64,000 nucleotides of DNA from CADCTB01 sp963768975 (GCA_963768975.1 CAVYKB010000013.1:496001-560000), one strand, 5' to 3'; positions 25,601 through 34,888 are shown, counted from the stretch's first letter. Notes: a model not told the origin generated them from the letters alone. Program-made: numbers and translations.

Positions 25601-27079
25601 CTAGTCGGGGAGGGCCTGGCGGGCCCGGTGCTCCCCGAATCGCTCTGCGGGCACCTGGCCGGAGTCGACCTCGTCGTAGCTCCAGTCGGGCTGCTTCTCG
25701 CGGTGGCGCTCGTCCCACGTCGCCACGCCGTCGGCGATGTCGACCAACTCGGCGATCAGCTCCGGCTCGACACCGGGTGCGGTGCCTGCGACGTGCGCCT
25801 TTACCTCGTCGGCGTAGAGATCCAGCAGGCTGGTGAGCACGTTCTGGTGCTGCTGGGCCAGGTAGCACCGGGCGCCGTCGGCGACGGTGCCCACCCGCTT
25901 CCGGATGTTGGCCATGTCGGCGTCGCCGGCGTCGGAGTGGCAGAGCTTGTCCATGAGGCCGGCCAGCTCGAGCCCGTCGGACTTGCAGGGCGTGCATTGG
26001 CCGCAGGACTCGATGGCAAGGAACCGCGACACGCCGGCGGCCACCGCGGTCATGTCGTCTGCCTCGTCGAACACAATGAACCCGGCCGATCCCAGGCCGC
26101 TGCCGATGGCGGCCAGGTCCTCGTAGCTGACGGGCGTGTCGAGCAGGGACTCGGCGATGAAACCCTGGGCGACGCCGGGCAGCACGGCCTTGATCCGGCG
26201 CCCCTCGCGCGCCCCGCCGCCGATCGTCTCGATGACCTCTCGGAGCGGCGTGCCCATCTGCACCTCGGCCACGCCATGGTGCTGGACGCTTCCGGTGACG
26301 GTGCAGACGATGGTGCCGGGCGACTCCTGGGTCCCCGCGGTGCGGAACCAGTCGGCGCCGCGGGCGACGATCCGGGGCACGTTGGCGATGGTCTCGATGT
26401 TGTCGACCAGCGTTGGCGGCGCCACCCCGTCGCCCCCCGGCGCCGCCATCTCGATCGGCGCGGCCATGCCGCTGCCGGAGGTGGCCTCGTCGACGGTGTC
26501 GACCACCTCGGTGACCCCGCGGCGGAACGGCGGGGCGATGCGGGGGAAGGGGTACCGCCCGTCGATGGTCTCCAGGAGCGCCGTCTCCTCGCCGTAGAGG
26601 TACTCGTTCGGGCCCTCGAATACGTCGATCTCGATGCCGTCCGCCCAGCCGGCGGCAACGATCTCCTCGATGGCCCGGCGGAGGCGGGCGACCTCGTTCC
26701 CGAAGGATTCCTTCAGCCCGAAGATGATGCTCATGGCGCCCACCGCCCGGGCGGCGATAAGCGCGCCCTCCATCACCTGGTAGGGATTGTTTCGCAGGAT
26801 CGTGCGGTCCTTGAAGGTGCCGGGTTCGCCCTCGGCGCCGTTGATGACCACTGTCGTGGGCAGGACGGGCGAGACGTTCTCGGCGACGGTCCGCCACTTG
26901 ACCCCCGTGGGGAAGCCGGCGCCGCCCCGGCCCCGCAGGCCCGAAGCCTCGATCTCGGCGGTCAATGCCGCCGGCTCCACCTTGCGGGCCGCTTCCAGCC
27001 CCTCGCCGCCGTTGCGAGCCAGGTACTCGTCGAGGTCGGCGATCGGGTGCGGGTACAGAACGCGGTGCACGATGGTCAT
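25601..27079 (-). CDS. NuoF-like NADH-binding flavoprotein, stand-alone
   Basis: 492 residues. GLRGRGGAGFPTGVKW for FMN/NADH, INGAEGEPGTFKDRTILRNN for NAD, an SLBB region, and ESCGQCTPCKSDG plus a later Cys (DGARCYLAQQ) for the [4Fe-4S] cluster. This is the 51-kDa subunit type of complex I, formate dehydrogenases or bifurcating hydrogenases, but no nuoE- or nuoG-like partner lies next to it. ATG 27079 follows GGAAGGGAAAG and removes a non-homologous extension. It could serve an unlinked redox complex. Confidence 0.88.
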   Translation of the reverse strand: MTIVHRVLYPHPIADLDEYLARNGGEGLEAARKVEPAALTAEIEASGLRGRGGAGFPTGVKWRTVAENVSPVLPTTVVINGAEGEPGTFKDRTILRNNPYQVMEGALIAARAVGAMSIIFGLKESFGNEVARLRRAIEEIVAAGWADGIEIDVFEGPNEYLYGEETALLETIDGRYPFPRIAPPFRRGVTEVVDTVDEATSGSGMAAPIEMAAPGGDGVAPPTLVDNIETIANVPRIVARGADWFRTAGTQESPGTIVCTVTGSVQHHGVAEVQMGTPLREVIETIGGGAREGRRIKAVLPGVAQGFIAESLLDTPVSYEDLAAIGSGLGSAGFIVFDEADDMTAVAAGVSRFLAIESCGQCTPCKSDGLELAGLMDKLCHSDAGDADMANIRKRVGTVADGARCYLAQQHQNVLTSLLDLYADEVKAHVAGTAPGVEPELIAELVDIADGVATWDERHREKQPDWSYDEVDSGQVPAERFGEHRARQALPD

Positions 27080-27214
27080 GTATGGGTTCTTTCCCTTCCG
27101 GGGCCATCCGGTGAACCGCTTTCCTCCTCGCCGCAAAGGTGCTGCTGGGCCGGCCTTGGCCGGTACGCGCCGAGATCGACGACTCCCAGTCTTGGCCGTT
27201 CGGCTAGTTCGCGT

Positions 27215-27565
27215 TCAGACGACGGCGAGCGCCGGGCGGCCGGTGCGTACCGGACCCAGGACGGCGACGAGCCCGGCGGCCACCGCGGCAGGCATGTCGA
27301 CCTCCCCCAGCACCGCCTCCAGATGACTCAGCACCCGGTCGAAGGCGGCGCCGGCCACCGGCAGCCGTACGTTGGACGGGTGCATCATCCGCCCCACGCT
27401 GCCGGCGACGGCCACGAACGCTCGATGCTCGGCACGGAACCGCAGCAGGAGTCTCGTGTCCAGATGTCGGAGCAACTCGTCGTCGGCGAGCAGCCGGTTA
27501 TAGAAGGCTTCTACGACCGCGGCCGCCGGAACCCCGGCCAGAATGTCGTTGAAGGTCGTCAGCAT
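27215..27565 (-). CDS. Truncated-haemoglobin-like protein
   Basis: 116 residues. The pattern AVVEAFYNRLLADDELLRHL, FRAEHRAFVAVAGSVGRMMH, and AAFDRVLSHLEAVLGE follows the group I truncated globin fold, with His in RMMHPSN as candidate proximal haem ligand. The usual E-helix Tyr and Gln are not clear, so oxygen or NO chemistry is uncertain. It is divergent from the ATP-grasp operon across about 130 bp. Confidence 0.65.
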   Translation of the reverse strand: MLTTFNDILAGVPAAAVVEAFYNRLLADDELLRHLDTRLLLRFRAEHRAFVAVAGSVGRMMHPSNVRLPVAGAAFDRVLSHLEAVLGEVDMPAAVAAGLVAVLGPVRTGRPALAVV

Positions 27566-27699
27566 CCGGCACAGTGTTCCTCATCGTCGTTTCAGCCGCG
27601 TTTCCTCCTGGCGAAGGCCGATCCGAGTTGATCCAGCCGACGGACGCCCGAAATGCGTCGGTAACCCGCGCCGGGCACGATGGCGGCGTGGGGGATTTC

Positions 27700-29259
27700 A
27701 TGGACGACTACCCCGTGGGCGAAGGCTGGGACGAGATGTTCGACTCGTCGGGGCAGCCGCGCAAGCCGTACAAGGCGCTCTATGACGTCCTCCAGTCGCT
27801 GTCCGCCGAGGATTTCGTGTCGCGGTGCACGGCCCGGGACCACGCCTTCCGCGACCAGGGAATCACCTTCTCCCAGTCGGGGGAGGAGCGGCCCTTTCCC
27901 CTCGACCTGGTGCCCCGCATCCTGTCGGCCAACATCTGGCCGACCATTGAGGACGGCGTCGGCCAGCGGGTGCGGGCGCTCGAGGCCTTCCTCGCCGACG
28001 TGTACGGCCTCGGTCGCATCCTCGACGACGGGATCGTTCCCCGGAGCCTCATCAACAGCTGCGACCACTTCCACCGGGAGGCCGCCGGCATCGAGCCGCC
28101 CAACGGCGTGCGGGTGGTGGTGGCGGGCATCGACCTGGTGCGGGGGGCCGATGGGGAGTTCCGGGTGCTGGAGGACAACCTCCGCACGCCCTCGGGCATC
28201 TCCTATGTGATCGAGAACCGCCGCACGATGGCCAGGGTGTTCCCCGAGCTTTTCGCCAGCCACCGCGTGCGCCCCGTCGACAGCTACCCGGCGCGGCTGC
28301 TGGAGGCCCTGCGGGCGGCCACGCCCGCCGGCGTGCCGGACCCCACCGTGGTCGTGCTCACCCCTGGCGTCTACAACTCCGCCTACTTCGAGCACGCCTT
28401 CCTCGCCCGCCAGATGGGCGTCGAGCTGGTGGAGGGCCGGGACCTGGTGTGCCGGGGCAACCACGTCTACATGCGCAGCACCGAGGGCGAGCAGCGTGTG
28501 GACGTGGTCTACCGGAGGGTCGACGACGACTACCTCGACCCGCTCCAGTTCAAGGCCGGCTCGGTGGTCGGCTGCCCGGGGATCGTCAACGCAGCCCGGG
28601 CGGGCAACGTCACCATCGCCAACGCGGTCGGCAACGGCGTGGCCGACGACAAGCTGCTCTACACCTACGTGCCCGACATCATCAGGTACTACCTCGACGA
28701 GGACCCGATCCTCGCCAACGTCGACACCTACCGGTTGGAAGAGCCCGACCAGCTGGCCGCGACGGTGAACCGGCTGCACGAGCTGGTGCTGAAGCCGGTC
28801 GCCGGCTCCGGGGGTTACGGGCTGGTCATCGGACCGGCGGCGCCGAAGGAGGAGCTCGAGCGGATGCGCGACGTGATCTCCGCCGACCCCCGGGGATGGA
28901 TCGCCCAGGAGGTCGTGCAGCTTTCGACGTCGCCCACCCAGATCGGCGACCGGCTACTGCCCCGCCACGTCGACCTGCGGCCGTTCGCGGTCAACGACGG
29001 CGAGCGGGTGTGGGTGGTGCCCGGGGGGCTCACGCGCGTTGCCCTGCCCGAGGGCAGCCTGGTCGTGAACTCCAGCCAGGGCGGTGGGTCGAAGGACACC
29101 TGGGTGCTGGCCGACCCCACCAGCGCCCGGCCTGTCTACCCGGCCCGCCGGCCGGCGAGCCGGGTGCTGGCCCCCGCGATCGCCAGCGAGCCACTGTCGC
29201 CGGGGCCGGCGGTGGCCCAGGCGGCCCAGCAACAGCAGGCCGGGGTGCCCGCATGCTGA
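27700..29259 (+). CDS. Circularly permuted ATP-grasp protein
   Basis: 519 residues of the CP_ATPgrasp (DUF404/407) family: FPLDLVPRILSANIWPTIEDG-type N-terminus, VRVVVAGIDLVRGADGEFRV, LEDNLRTPSGISYVIENR, LKPVAGSGGYGLVIGP and LSTSPTQIGDRLLPRHVDLR. The family is predicted to form amide bonds in an uncharacterised peptide-modifying pathway. First gene of the trio with the alpha-E and transglutaminase proteins; ATG 27700 follows GGGG. It overlaps the next gene by 7 bp. Confidence 0.9.
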   Translation: MDDYPVGEGWDEMFDSSGQPRKPYKALYDVLQSLSAEDFVSRCTARDHAFRDQGITFSQSGEERPFPLDLVPRILSANIWPTIEDGVGQRVRALEAFLADVYGLGRILDDGIVPRSLINSCDHFHREAAGIEPPNGVRVVVAGIDLVRGADGEFRVLEDNLRTPSGISYVIENRRTMARVFPELFASHRVRPVDSYPARLLEALRAATPAGVPDPTVVVLTPGVYNSAYFEHAFLARQMGVELVEGRDLVCRGNHVYMRSTEGEQRVDVVYRRVDDDYLDPLQFKAGSVVGCPGIVNAARAGNVTIANAVGNGVADDKLLYTYVPDIIRYYLDEDPILANVDTYRLEEPDQLAATVNRLHELVLKPVAGSGGYGLVIGPAAPKEELERMRDVISADPRGWIAQEVVQLSTSPTQIGDRLLPRHVDLRPFAVNDGERVWVVPGGLTRVALPEGSLVVNSSQGGGSKDTWVLADPTSARPVYPARRPASRVLAPAIASEPLSPGPAVAQAAQQQQAGVPAC

Positions 29260-30203
29260 GTCGCATCGCCGAGTCCCTGTACTGGGTCGGGCGCTACGCC
29301 GAGCGGGCGGAGGACACGGCCCGCATCCTCGACGTGCACGTCCACCGCACGCTCGAGGACCCCTCCGTCGAGGAGGACTCTGCGTGCCGGACGCTCCTGG
29401 CGGTCATGGGCATGTCCGCGCCGGAGGAGGGGGCGCTCGACAACGCCGACCTCCTGGACATGCTGGCCTTCGACAGCGCCAGCCCGACGTCGATCGCCGG
29501 GAGCCTGGTGGCAGCGCGGGAGAACGCCCGCAGCGCCCGGGACTCGATCTCCTCGGAGATGTGGGAGTGCCTGAACGGGACGTACAACGCCCTGCCGGGC
29601 GTCGTCGCCCGGGTGGCCGGCGGGATGCCGCACGCCTTCTTCTCCTACGTGAAGGAGCGGGCGGCCATCCTCCACGGCCTAGCCGACTCCACCATGAGCC
29701 GCGACGACGGCTGGCTGTTCCTGGTCCTCGGGCGCAGCCTGGAGCGGGTCGACATGACCGCCCGCCTTCTGTCGGCGAGCTTCGGCGACGGGTCGGGGCC
29801 GGCGGAGTGGGTCACCACCCTGCGCTGCTGCTCGGCCCACGAGGCCTTCCTGCGCACCTATCGCCGGCGGGTCGAGCCCGAACTGGTCGCCGAGTTCCTC
29901 CTCCTCGACCGCCTCTTCCCCCGCTCGGCCTTCAGCGCCCTGGGCCAGGCCGAGAGATGCCTGGCCGAGCTTCAGCCCGGCGCCGGCCGGGCCGGCCTCG
30001 ACGACGAGGCCCGGCGCATCCTGGGCCGGGCTCGCACCGACCTGGAGTTCCGGCGGGTCGAGGAGATCGTGGCCGACCTGCCGGCGTACCTGGCGTCCCT
30101 CCAGTCGTCGTGCTCGGCCGCCGGCGACGCGGTGGCCCGCCGGTTCTTCCGCCAGACCGCCTTGCAGGAGTGGAAGCTCGAAGTCGCCGGCGGGAGGGAC
30201 TGA
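29253..30203 (+). CDS. Alpha-E domain protein
   Basis: 316 residues, almost all helical, beginning MLSRIAESLYWVGRYAERAE, the hallmark of the alpha-E family, with DGWLFLVLGRSLERVDMTAR in the middle. Always found beside CP-ATP-grasp and transglutaminase-like genes; the molecular role is unknown. It overlaps the upstream gene by 7 bp and precedes the transglutaminase by 3 bp, so the trio is one operon. Confidence 0.92.
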   Translation: MLSRIAESLYWVGRYAERAEDTARILDVHVHRTLEDPSVEEDSACRTLLAVMGMSAPEEGALDNADLLDMLAFDSASPTSIAGSLVAARENARSARDSISSEMWECLNGTYNALPGVVARVAGGMPHAFFSYVKERAAILHGLADSTMSRDDGWLFLVLGRSLERVDMTARLLSASFGDGSGPAEWVTTLRCCSAHEAFLRTYRRRVEPELVAEFLLLDRLFPRSAFSALGQAERCLAELQPGAGRAGLDDEARRILGRARTDLEFRRVEEIVADLPAYLASLQSSCSAAGDAVARRFFRQTALQEWKLEVAGGRD

Positions 30204-30206
30204 CCC

Positions 30207-31052
30207 GTGCCGTGGAGGATCGGGATCCGGCACGTGACGGGCTACGAGTACGAGCGGTCCGTCACGTCGTCGTACAACGAGGCCCGGATCACCCCCATCT
30301 CCAACGACCGCCAGCTGGTTCTGGAGTCGGAGGTGGAGGTCACCCCGCCGGCGTCGATCTACCGGTACTGGGACTGGTGGGGCACCCTGGTGCACTCCTT
30401 CGACCTCCAGGACCCCCACGACTCACTCGTGATCACCGGGACGTCGGTGGTCGAGACCAGCGCGGCGCCCGATCCGCCGGCGGAGCCGGCGACGTGGGAG
30501 GACCTGGCCAGCTTCGACGTGCGCGACCGGTACGCCGAGGTGCTCAGCGCCAGCCGGTACGTCCCCCTCGTCGGCGGCGTGGCCGAGGCGGCGGCGGAGC
30601 TCGACGGCTCCCTCGACCCGCTGGAGACGTGCGCCGCGGTGGCGGCCTGGGTGCGGGAGCGGCTCCGCTACGAGCGGGGCACCACCAGCGTGTCGACGAC
30701 GGCCGCCGACGCCCTGGAGATCGGCAGCGGCGTGTGCCAGGACTTCACCCACGTCGCCCTGGGGCTGCTCCGGGCTCGGGGCATCCCGGCCCGGTACGTC
30801 TCCGGCTACCTCCACCCGTCGTCGAAGGCCGAGCCGGGCCAGACCCTCGCCGGCCAGAGCCACGCGTGGGTCGAGGCCTGGGTGGGGGACTGGGTCTCGT
30901 TCGACCCCACCAACGGCAGCCCGGTCGGGGAGCGCCACGTGGTGGTCGGCAGGGCCCGCGACTACGCCGACCTGCCGCCGCTCAACGGCATCTTCCACGG
31001 CGGGCCGGCCAAGTCGCTTGGCGTCACGGTGGAGCTGACCCGCCTGGCCTGA
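30207..31052 (+). CDS. Transglutaminase-like cysteine protease
   Basis: 281 residues from GTG 30207. The N-terminal bacterial transglutaminase domain (HVTGYEYERSVTSSYNEARI) precedes a papain-like core with Cys177 (GSGVCQDFTHVAL), His219 (GQSHAWVEAWVG) and Asp233 (SFDPTNG) as catalytic triad. No signal peptide, so it is probably cytoplasmic. Third gene of the trio; it probably cleaves or hydrolyses an amide made by the ATP-grasp protein, an inference from context. Confidence 0.92.
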   Translation: MPWRIGIRHVTGYEYERSVTSSYNEARITPISNDRQLVLESEVEVTPPASIYRYWDWWGTLVHSFDLQDPHDSLVITGTSVVETSAAPDPPAEPATWEDLASFDVRDRYAEVLSASRYVPLVGGVAEAAAELDGSLDPLETCAAVAAWVRERLRYERGTTSVSTTAADALEIGSGVCQDFTHVALGLLRARGIPARYVSGYLHPSSKAEPGQTLAGQSHAWVEAWVGDWVSFDPTNGSPVGERHVVVGRARDYADLPPLNGIFHGGPAKSLGVTVELTRLA

Positions 31053-31073
31053 GGCGCCGGGTGAGGAGAAGGC

Positions 31074-31856
31074 CTAAGGGCAGTTTGCCAGCTGGGCGTC
31101 GAGCTGGGCGTTGCCCTGGGACCGGATTGCGGCCAGCCGGGCCAGCGCCGCGCTCTTCTCGGCCGAGGAGAGGTTGGAGGCGTTCACTGCCGCGATGTTG
31201 GCGTCGATCTGGGCGTTGAACGCAGTCTTGGCCAGCCGCGCCTTGTCACACGCCGAGAGCACCGTGGTGCTGGTGGTGGTGGGAACGGTCGTGTTCGTCG
31301 TCGAAGTCGTGGTGCCCATGGTGGTGTTCGTCGTCGAGGTCGAGGTCGACGTGGGGATCACGACCGACGTCGATGTCGTCGTTGAAAGCGTCGTGCTGCC
31401 GCCGGCGCCGAAGGAAATGGTGTGGGCCGAGAAGAGCTGGCCGTTGTTCGTCTCGGCCTCGACCGTGCACGGCGGTGTGGGCGTCGGGATGCAGGTGACC
31501 TGGACCTGCTGGTTCTGGGCATTCGTCCCGAAGAAGGTGCTGGTCACGTTCAGGGTAGCGACGAAGTTGCCGGCGCCATTGCTGGTGAACGGCACTTGCG
31601 TGTTCGAGCAGATCTTGACCCCAGAGACGAACCCGCACTGGAAGACGGTGCCGCTGTTATTGGAACCGAAGCCGGCGCCGGTGACGTTCACCGTCTGGGG
31701 GCTCAACAAATTCTGGCCATCGCCGGGCGAGACATCGAGCGTCACGCTGGGGTTGCCGCCGTGCTGGGGCGCAGCGAACGCCACACCCATGGTGGCGACT
31801 GTGAAGGCGATGATGATCACCATGTCCGCCCGTTGTCGAAGAAGCAGTCGGCGCAC
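31074..31856 (-). CDS. Secreted protein with neocarzinostatin-like domain and Ser/Thr linker
   Basis: 260 residues from GTG 31856, which has GGAGGG 6 bases upstream. A signal peptide (MVIIIAFTVATMGVAFA, cleavage near AFAAPQ) leads to a beta-sandwich domain of neocarzinostatin type (VTLDVSPGDGQNLLSPQTVN, VFQCGFVSG, VQVTCIPTPTPPC) with paired cysteines. A long low-complexity linker of Ser and Thr (about residues 170-205) precedes a small helical C-terminal domain. Probably surface-exposed or cell-wall spanning; ligand unknown. Confidence 0.75.
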   Translation of the reverse strand: MRRLLLRQRADMVIIIAFTVATMGVAFAAPQHGGNPSVTLDVSPGDGQNLLSPQTVNVTGAGFGSNNSGTVFQCGFVSGVKICSNTQVPFTSNGAGNFVATLNVTSTFFGTNAQNQQVQVTCIPTPTPPCTVEAETNNGQLFSAHTISFGAGGSTTLSTTTSTSVVIPTSTSTSTTNTTMGTTTSTTNTTVPTTTSTTVLSACDKARLAKTAFNAQIDANIAAVNASNLSSAEKSAALARLAAIRSQGNAQLDAQLANCP

Positions 31857-31922
31857 GTGAACCCTCCAGTGGCGCGGATATCTCCGACGGAATGTAATGC
31901 AGCGCCGAGCCACGGACGGCGC

Positions 31923-32174
31923 TCAGCCGTCGACCGGCTCGCCCATCTCCAGTAGGGCCGTCCCCAGTGCCGCCCTGAGCCGGCGGGCGGTGGCCGGCGC
32001 CAGGTGGGCGACGACGCCCCGGCCGGCCTGGCCCGCCTCCTCCAGTGTGAGCTCGACCCGGAGGTCGTTGCAACCTTCGCAGTCGTCGAAGAGGACGACC
32101 GACCACGCAGCCTGGGCCCGCTCGGGGTCACCCGCCGGGTGGTCGTCGGTGCCGTAGTCGGCGAGCTTCTTCAT
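31923..32174 (-). CDS. Small hypothetical protein
   Basis: 83 residues with WSVVLFDDCEGCNDLRVELT and AHLAPATARRLRAALGTAL. Two close cysteines (CEGC). No known domain. Its ATG overlaps the stop of the WYL regulator gene (ATGA), so it is translated with that regulator. Confidence 0.6.
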   Translation of the reverse strand: MKKLADYGTDDHPAGDPERAQAAWSVVLFDDCEGCNDLRVELTLEEAGQAGRGVVAHLAPATARRLRAALGTALLEMGEPVDG

Positions 32175-33127
32175 GGCCGCTCACCGTAGAGGGCGACGAG
32201 CTCGGCGCCCACGCCGGCCAGTGCTTCACGGAGCTCGGGCGGGTCGATCACCTCGACGAGGCCGCCGAGACCGCCCAGCTCGCCGGCCAGCGACCGGACG
32301 CTGTGGCCCCGTAGCTCCACCTCGGGCCGGCCGTCGGCGCCGGGCGGTCCGATCCGCACCCGGTTCCCGAACACCGCCCGGCAGATCCACGCCGCGTCCG
32401 ACTTGACCAGGGCGTGCGCCAGCACCGGCGTGCGCCGGCGATCGACCTCATCGGCGATCATGCGCCACGCCTCGGCCAGGTCGAACCCGTCGGGGCGGAC
32501 GACCGCCTCGCCCGTGGACTCTACGGCCGTCATGCGGTCGACCCGGAACGTCCGCAGGCCGGCGTCGGTGCCGGCGACGAGATACCAGCCGGCGCCTTTG
32601 GCGGCCAGCCCCAGAGGGTGCACCACCCGGGTCGTCGTCGCGCCATCCCGGGCCCGGTAGCCGAGGGTGACCTGCTGGGCCTCGACCACCGCCCGCTGCA
32701 CGGCGTCGAGGAACGGCGGGGTGCGCCGGGGCGCGGTCGGACGGTCCCAGCCCGCGGGGTCGATGAGCACCCGAGTCGACGCCGCCTCGGCCTGGTCGCG
32801 GAACGGCTCGGGGAGCGCCCGCACCAGCTTGCGAAGGGCGGCCTTGACCTCGGGAGTCGCCGCCGACGCCGGCCCGGCGACGAGGAACAGCGCCCGGGCC
32901 TCCGATGCGGTGAGCCCGCTCAGGTCGGTGCGGCCCCCGCCGGCCAGCTGCCAGCCACCGTTGCGGCCTTGGCGGGAGTAGATGGGCAGGCCGGCCACGC
33001 CGAGGGCGTCGAGGTCGCGCCGGGCGGTGCGCTCCGACACCTCGAGCTCGGCCGCCACCTCGGCCGCGGTCACCTGCCCGCGGGACTGGAGCATGAGGAG
33101 GATGGCCACGAGGCGGTCGGCGCGCAC
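32171..33127 (-). CDS. YafY-type transcriptional regulator (HTH and WYL domains)
   Basis: 318 residues. N-terminal helix-turn-helix (VTAAEVAAELEVSERTARRD) and a WYL sensor domain (about residues 145-225: ARDGATTTRVVHPLGLAAKG-AGWYLVAGTDAGLRTFRVDRM). Members sense ligands or nucleic acid and regulate neighbours. It is divergent from the TIGR03086 gene over 62 bp holding a perfect palindrome, its likely operator. Confidence 0.9.
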   Translation of the reverse strand: MRADRLVAILLMLQSRGQVTAAEVAAELEVSERTARRDLDALGVAGLPIYSRQGRNGGWQLAGGGRTDLSGLTASEARALFLVAGPASAATPEVKAALRKLVRALPEPFRDQAEAASTRVLIDPAGWDRPTAPRRTPPFLDAVQRAVVEAQQVTLGYRARDGATTTRVVHPLGLAAKGAGWYLVAGTDAGLRTFRVDRMTAVESTGEAVVRPDGFDLAEAWRMIADEVDRRRTPVLAHALVKSDAAWICRAVFGNRVRIGPPGADGRPEVELRGHSVRSLAGELGGLGGLVEVIDPPELREALAGVGAELVALYGERP

Positions 33128-33145
33128 GTCGCGATCTTCCCACCC

Positions 33146-33168
33146 AAACCGGTCAAGGGATGACCGGT
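33146..33168. promoter_or_regulatory. Perfect 9-bp palindrome in the divergent promoter region
   Basis: AACCGGTCA and TGACCGGTT flank a 5-base spacer, between the starts of the WYL regulator (33127) and the TIGR03086 gene (33190). Position and symmetry suit an operator controlling both directions, presumably bound by the WYL regulator. Confidence 0.6.
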
Positions 33169-33189
33169 TCAGTCGCGGAGGATGGCGCC

Positions 33190-33828
33190 ATGACCATCAC
33201 CAGTAAGACCCCCGTCCTCGCCGACCCGCGGATGACCTTCGCCAACGCCGTGGCCCTGACCACAGCGGTGATCGGCCGGGTCGGGCCGCACCAACTGTCC
33301 AACCGGACACCATGCGAGGGCTTCGACGTGGAGGCGCTGCTCAGTCACCTGGTGACCGTCCTCCGGCGGGTGGCGGCGCTCGGCCTGGGTCACGACCCCT
33401 TCGGCCCCGATGTCATGGCCGCGGTCGACGGGAACCTGAGGGAGACGTGGATGGCCGCCGCCGACGAGGTCGACGCGGCGTGGGCCGACGACGCCGTGCT
33501 CCGCCGCACGATGCGCCTCCCGTGGGCCGAGACGTCGGGCGCGGCGATGCTCGTCAGCTACCTGAACGAGATCACCGTCCACACCTGGGACCTGGCGACG
33601 GCCACCGGCCAGCGGCCGGCGTGGGACCCGGAGGTCCTGAGCCTGGCCTTCGACGGCATCCGCTTCCTTCCCGGCGAGAATCGGGCGGTAATGTTCGAGT
33701 CCCTGCGCGCCGGCATGCCCGCCGAGCAGAGGGACTTCGCCGATCCGTTCGCCGACGCCGTACCTGTTCCGGAGGACGCGCCTCTCATCGATCGCCTCGT
33801 CGCCTGGAACGGCCGGCGCCCGTGCTAA
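33190..33828 (+). CDS. TIGR03086 / mycothiol-maleylpyruvate-isomerase N-terminal domain protein
   Basis: 212 residues of the DinB-like four-helix fold: HQLSNRTPCEGFDVEALLSH, LPWAETSGAAMLVSYLNEIT, EITVHTWDLATATGQ. The metal-binding His residues of the fold are visible (SHL, VHTWD). ATG 33190 follows GGAGGATGGCGCC. Probably a mycothiol-linked transferase or an unknown enzyme of this actinobacterial family; likely controlled by the divergent WYL regulator. Confidence 0.85.
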   Translation: MTITSKTPVLADPRMTFANAVALTTAVIGRVGPHQLSNRTPCEGFDVEALLSHLVTVLRRVAALGLGHDPFGPDVMAAVDGNLRETWMAAADEVDAAWADDAVLRRTMRLPWAETSGAAMLVSYLNEITVHTWDLATATGQRPAWDPEVLSLAFDGIRFLPGENRAVMFESLRAGMPAEQRDFADPFADAVPVPEDAPLIDRLVAWNGRRPC

Positions 33829-34874
33829 TGAGGGCGCCTGTGCGCGTCCTGACCGAGCGGGAGCTGAACCGGGCCCTTCTGGCTCGCCAGCTTTTGCTGG
33901 AGCGGGCCACGGTCGCGCTGCCCGACGCCCTGGAGCTGATGGGCTGCCTCCAAGCCCAGTACGCGCCGTCGATGTACATCGGGCTGTGGTCCCGGGTCGC
34001 CGGCTTCCGCCGGGAGGCGCTCACCGAGGCACTCCAGGACCGCTCCGTCGTGCAGGGCACCCTCATGCGGGTCACCATCCACCTGGTCTCCCGAGCGGAC
34101 TACTGGCCGCTGGCCCTCGCCGTGGGAGAGGCCCGCAGGGCCCTGTGGTTACGGGCCACCCGTCACGCCGTCAGCGCCGAAGATCTGGCCACCGCAGCTG
34201 CGGTGCTCCGGGAGCGGGTCCGGGAGGCGCCGCTGCGCCGGCCCGAGATCGACAAGCTGGTGGGCCGGGACAAGGCCATCGGAGTCGGCCTGTGGGAGGA
34301 CTTCGTGCGGGTCCCGCCGTCGGGCACGTGGGAGCGCCGGCGGGCTGACCTGTATGCCGCGGCAGAGGACTGGATCGGCCCGCCGCCCGCGGACCTCACC
34401 AGCGAGGTGGCCACCGAGCACCTCGTCCGCCGGTACCTGCAGGGATTCGGGCCGGCCACCGCGGCCGACGTCGCCGACTGGGGCGGTCTCCGCCCCACCG
34501 ACGTTGTCGCCCTGCTCGACCGGCTCGACCTCCGCCGGTTCGCCGACGAGGAGGGGCGCACGCTCTACGACCTGCCGGATGCGCCCCTACCCGACCCGGC
34601 GACGCCGGCGCCGGTCCGGTTCCTGCCCACCTGGGACGCCAGCCTCTTGGTCCACGCCCGGCGCAAGGGCATCATCGCCGAGGAGCACCGCCCCCTGGTG
34701 TTCAATACCAAGACGCCGCACTCGGTGTGCACGTTCCTGGTCGACGGGAAGGTCGCCGGGACCTGGCGCTACGAGAAGGGCGAGGTGCGCCTGGCGCCGT
34801 TCGAGCCGCTGGCGCCGGCGGTGCTGGCCGAGGTGGGGGAGGAGGCCGAAAGTCTGGCCGCCTTCCACGCCTGA
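33828..34874 (+). CDS. AlkZ-like winged-helix DNA-binding protein (HTH_42 family)
   Basis: 348 residues. The family blocks LLLERATVALPDALELMGCL-QAQYAPS, RSVVQGTLMRVTIHLVSRAD, YLQGFGPATAADVADWGGL and LVFNTKTPHSVCTFLVDGKV are present. AlkZ-type glycosylases use a Q-x-Q motif; QAQ occurs at the right place, so DNA base-excision activity is plausible. It overlaps the previous stop by one base (TAATG). Confidence 0.82.
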   Translation: MRAPVRVLTERELNRALLARQLLLERATVALPDALELMGCLQAQYAPSMYIGLWSRVAGFRREALTEALQDRSVVQGTLMRVTIHLVSRADYWPLALAVGEARRALWLRATRHAVSAEDLATAAAVLRERVREAPLRRPEIDKLVGRDKAIGVGLWEDFVRVPPSGTWERRRADLYAAAEDWIGPPPADLTSEVATEHLVRRYLQGFGPATAADVADWGGLRPTDVVALLDRLDLRRFADEEGRTLYDLPDAPLPDPATPAPVRFLPTWDASLLVHARRKGIIAEEHRPLVFNTKTPHSVCTFLVDGKVAGTWRYEKGEVRLAPFEPLAPAVLAEVGEEAESLAAFHA

Positions 34875-34888
34875 GGGCGAGGGCAGCA

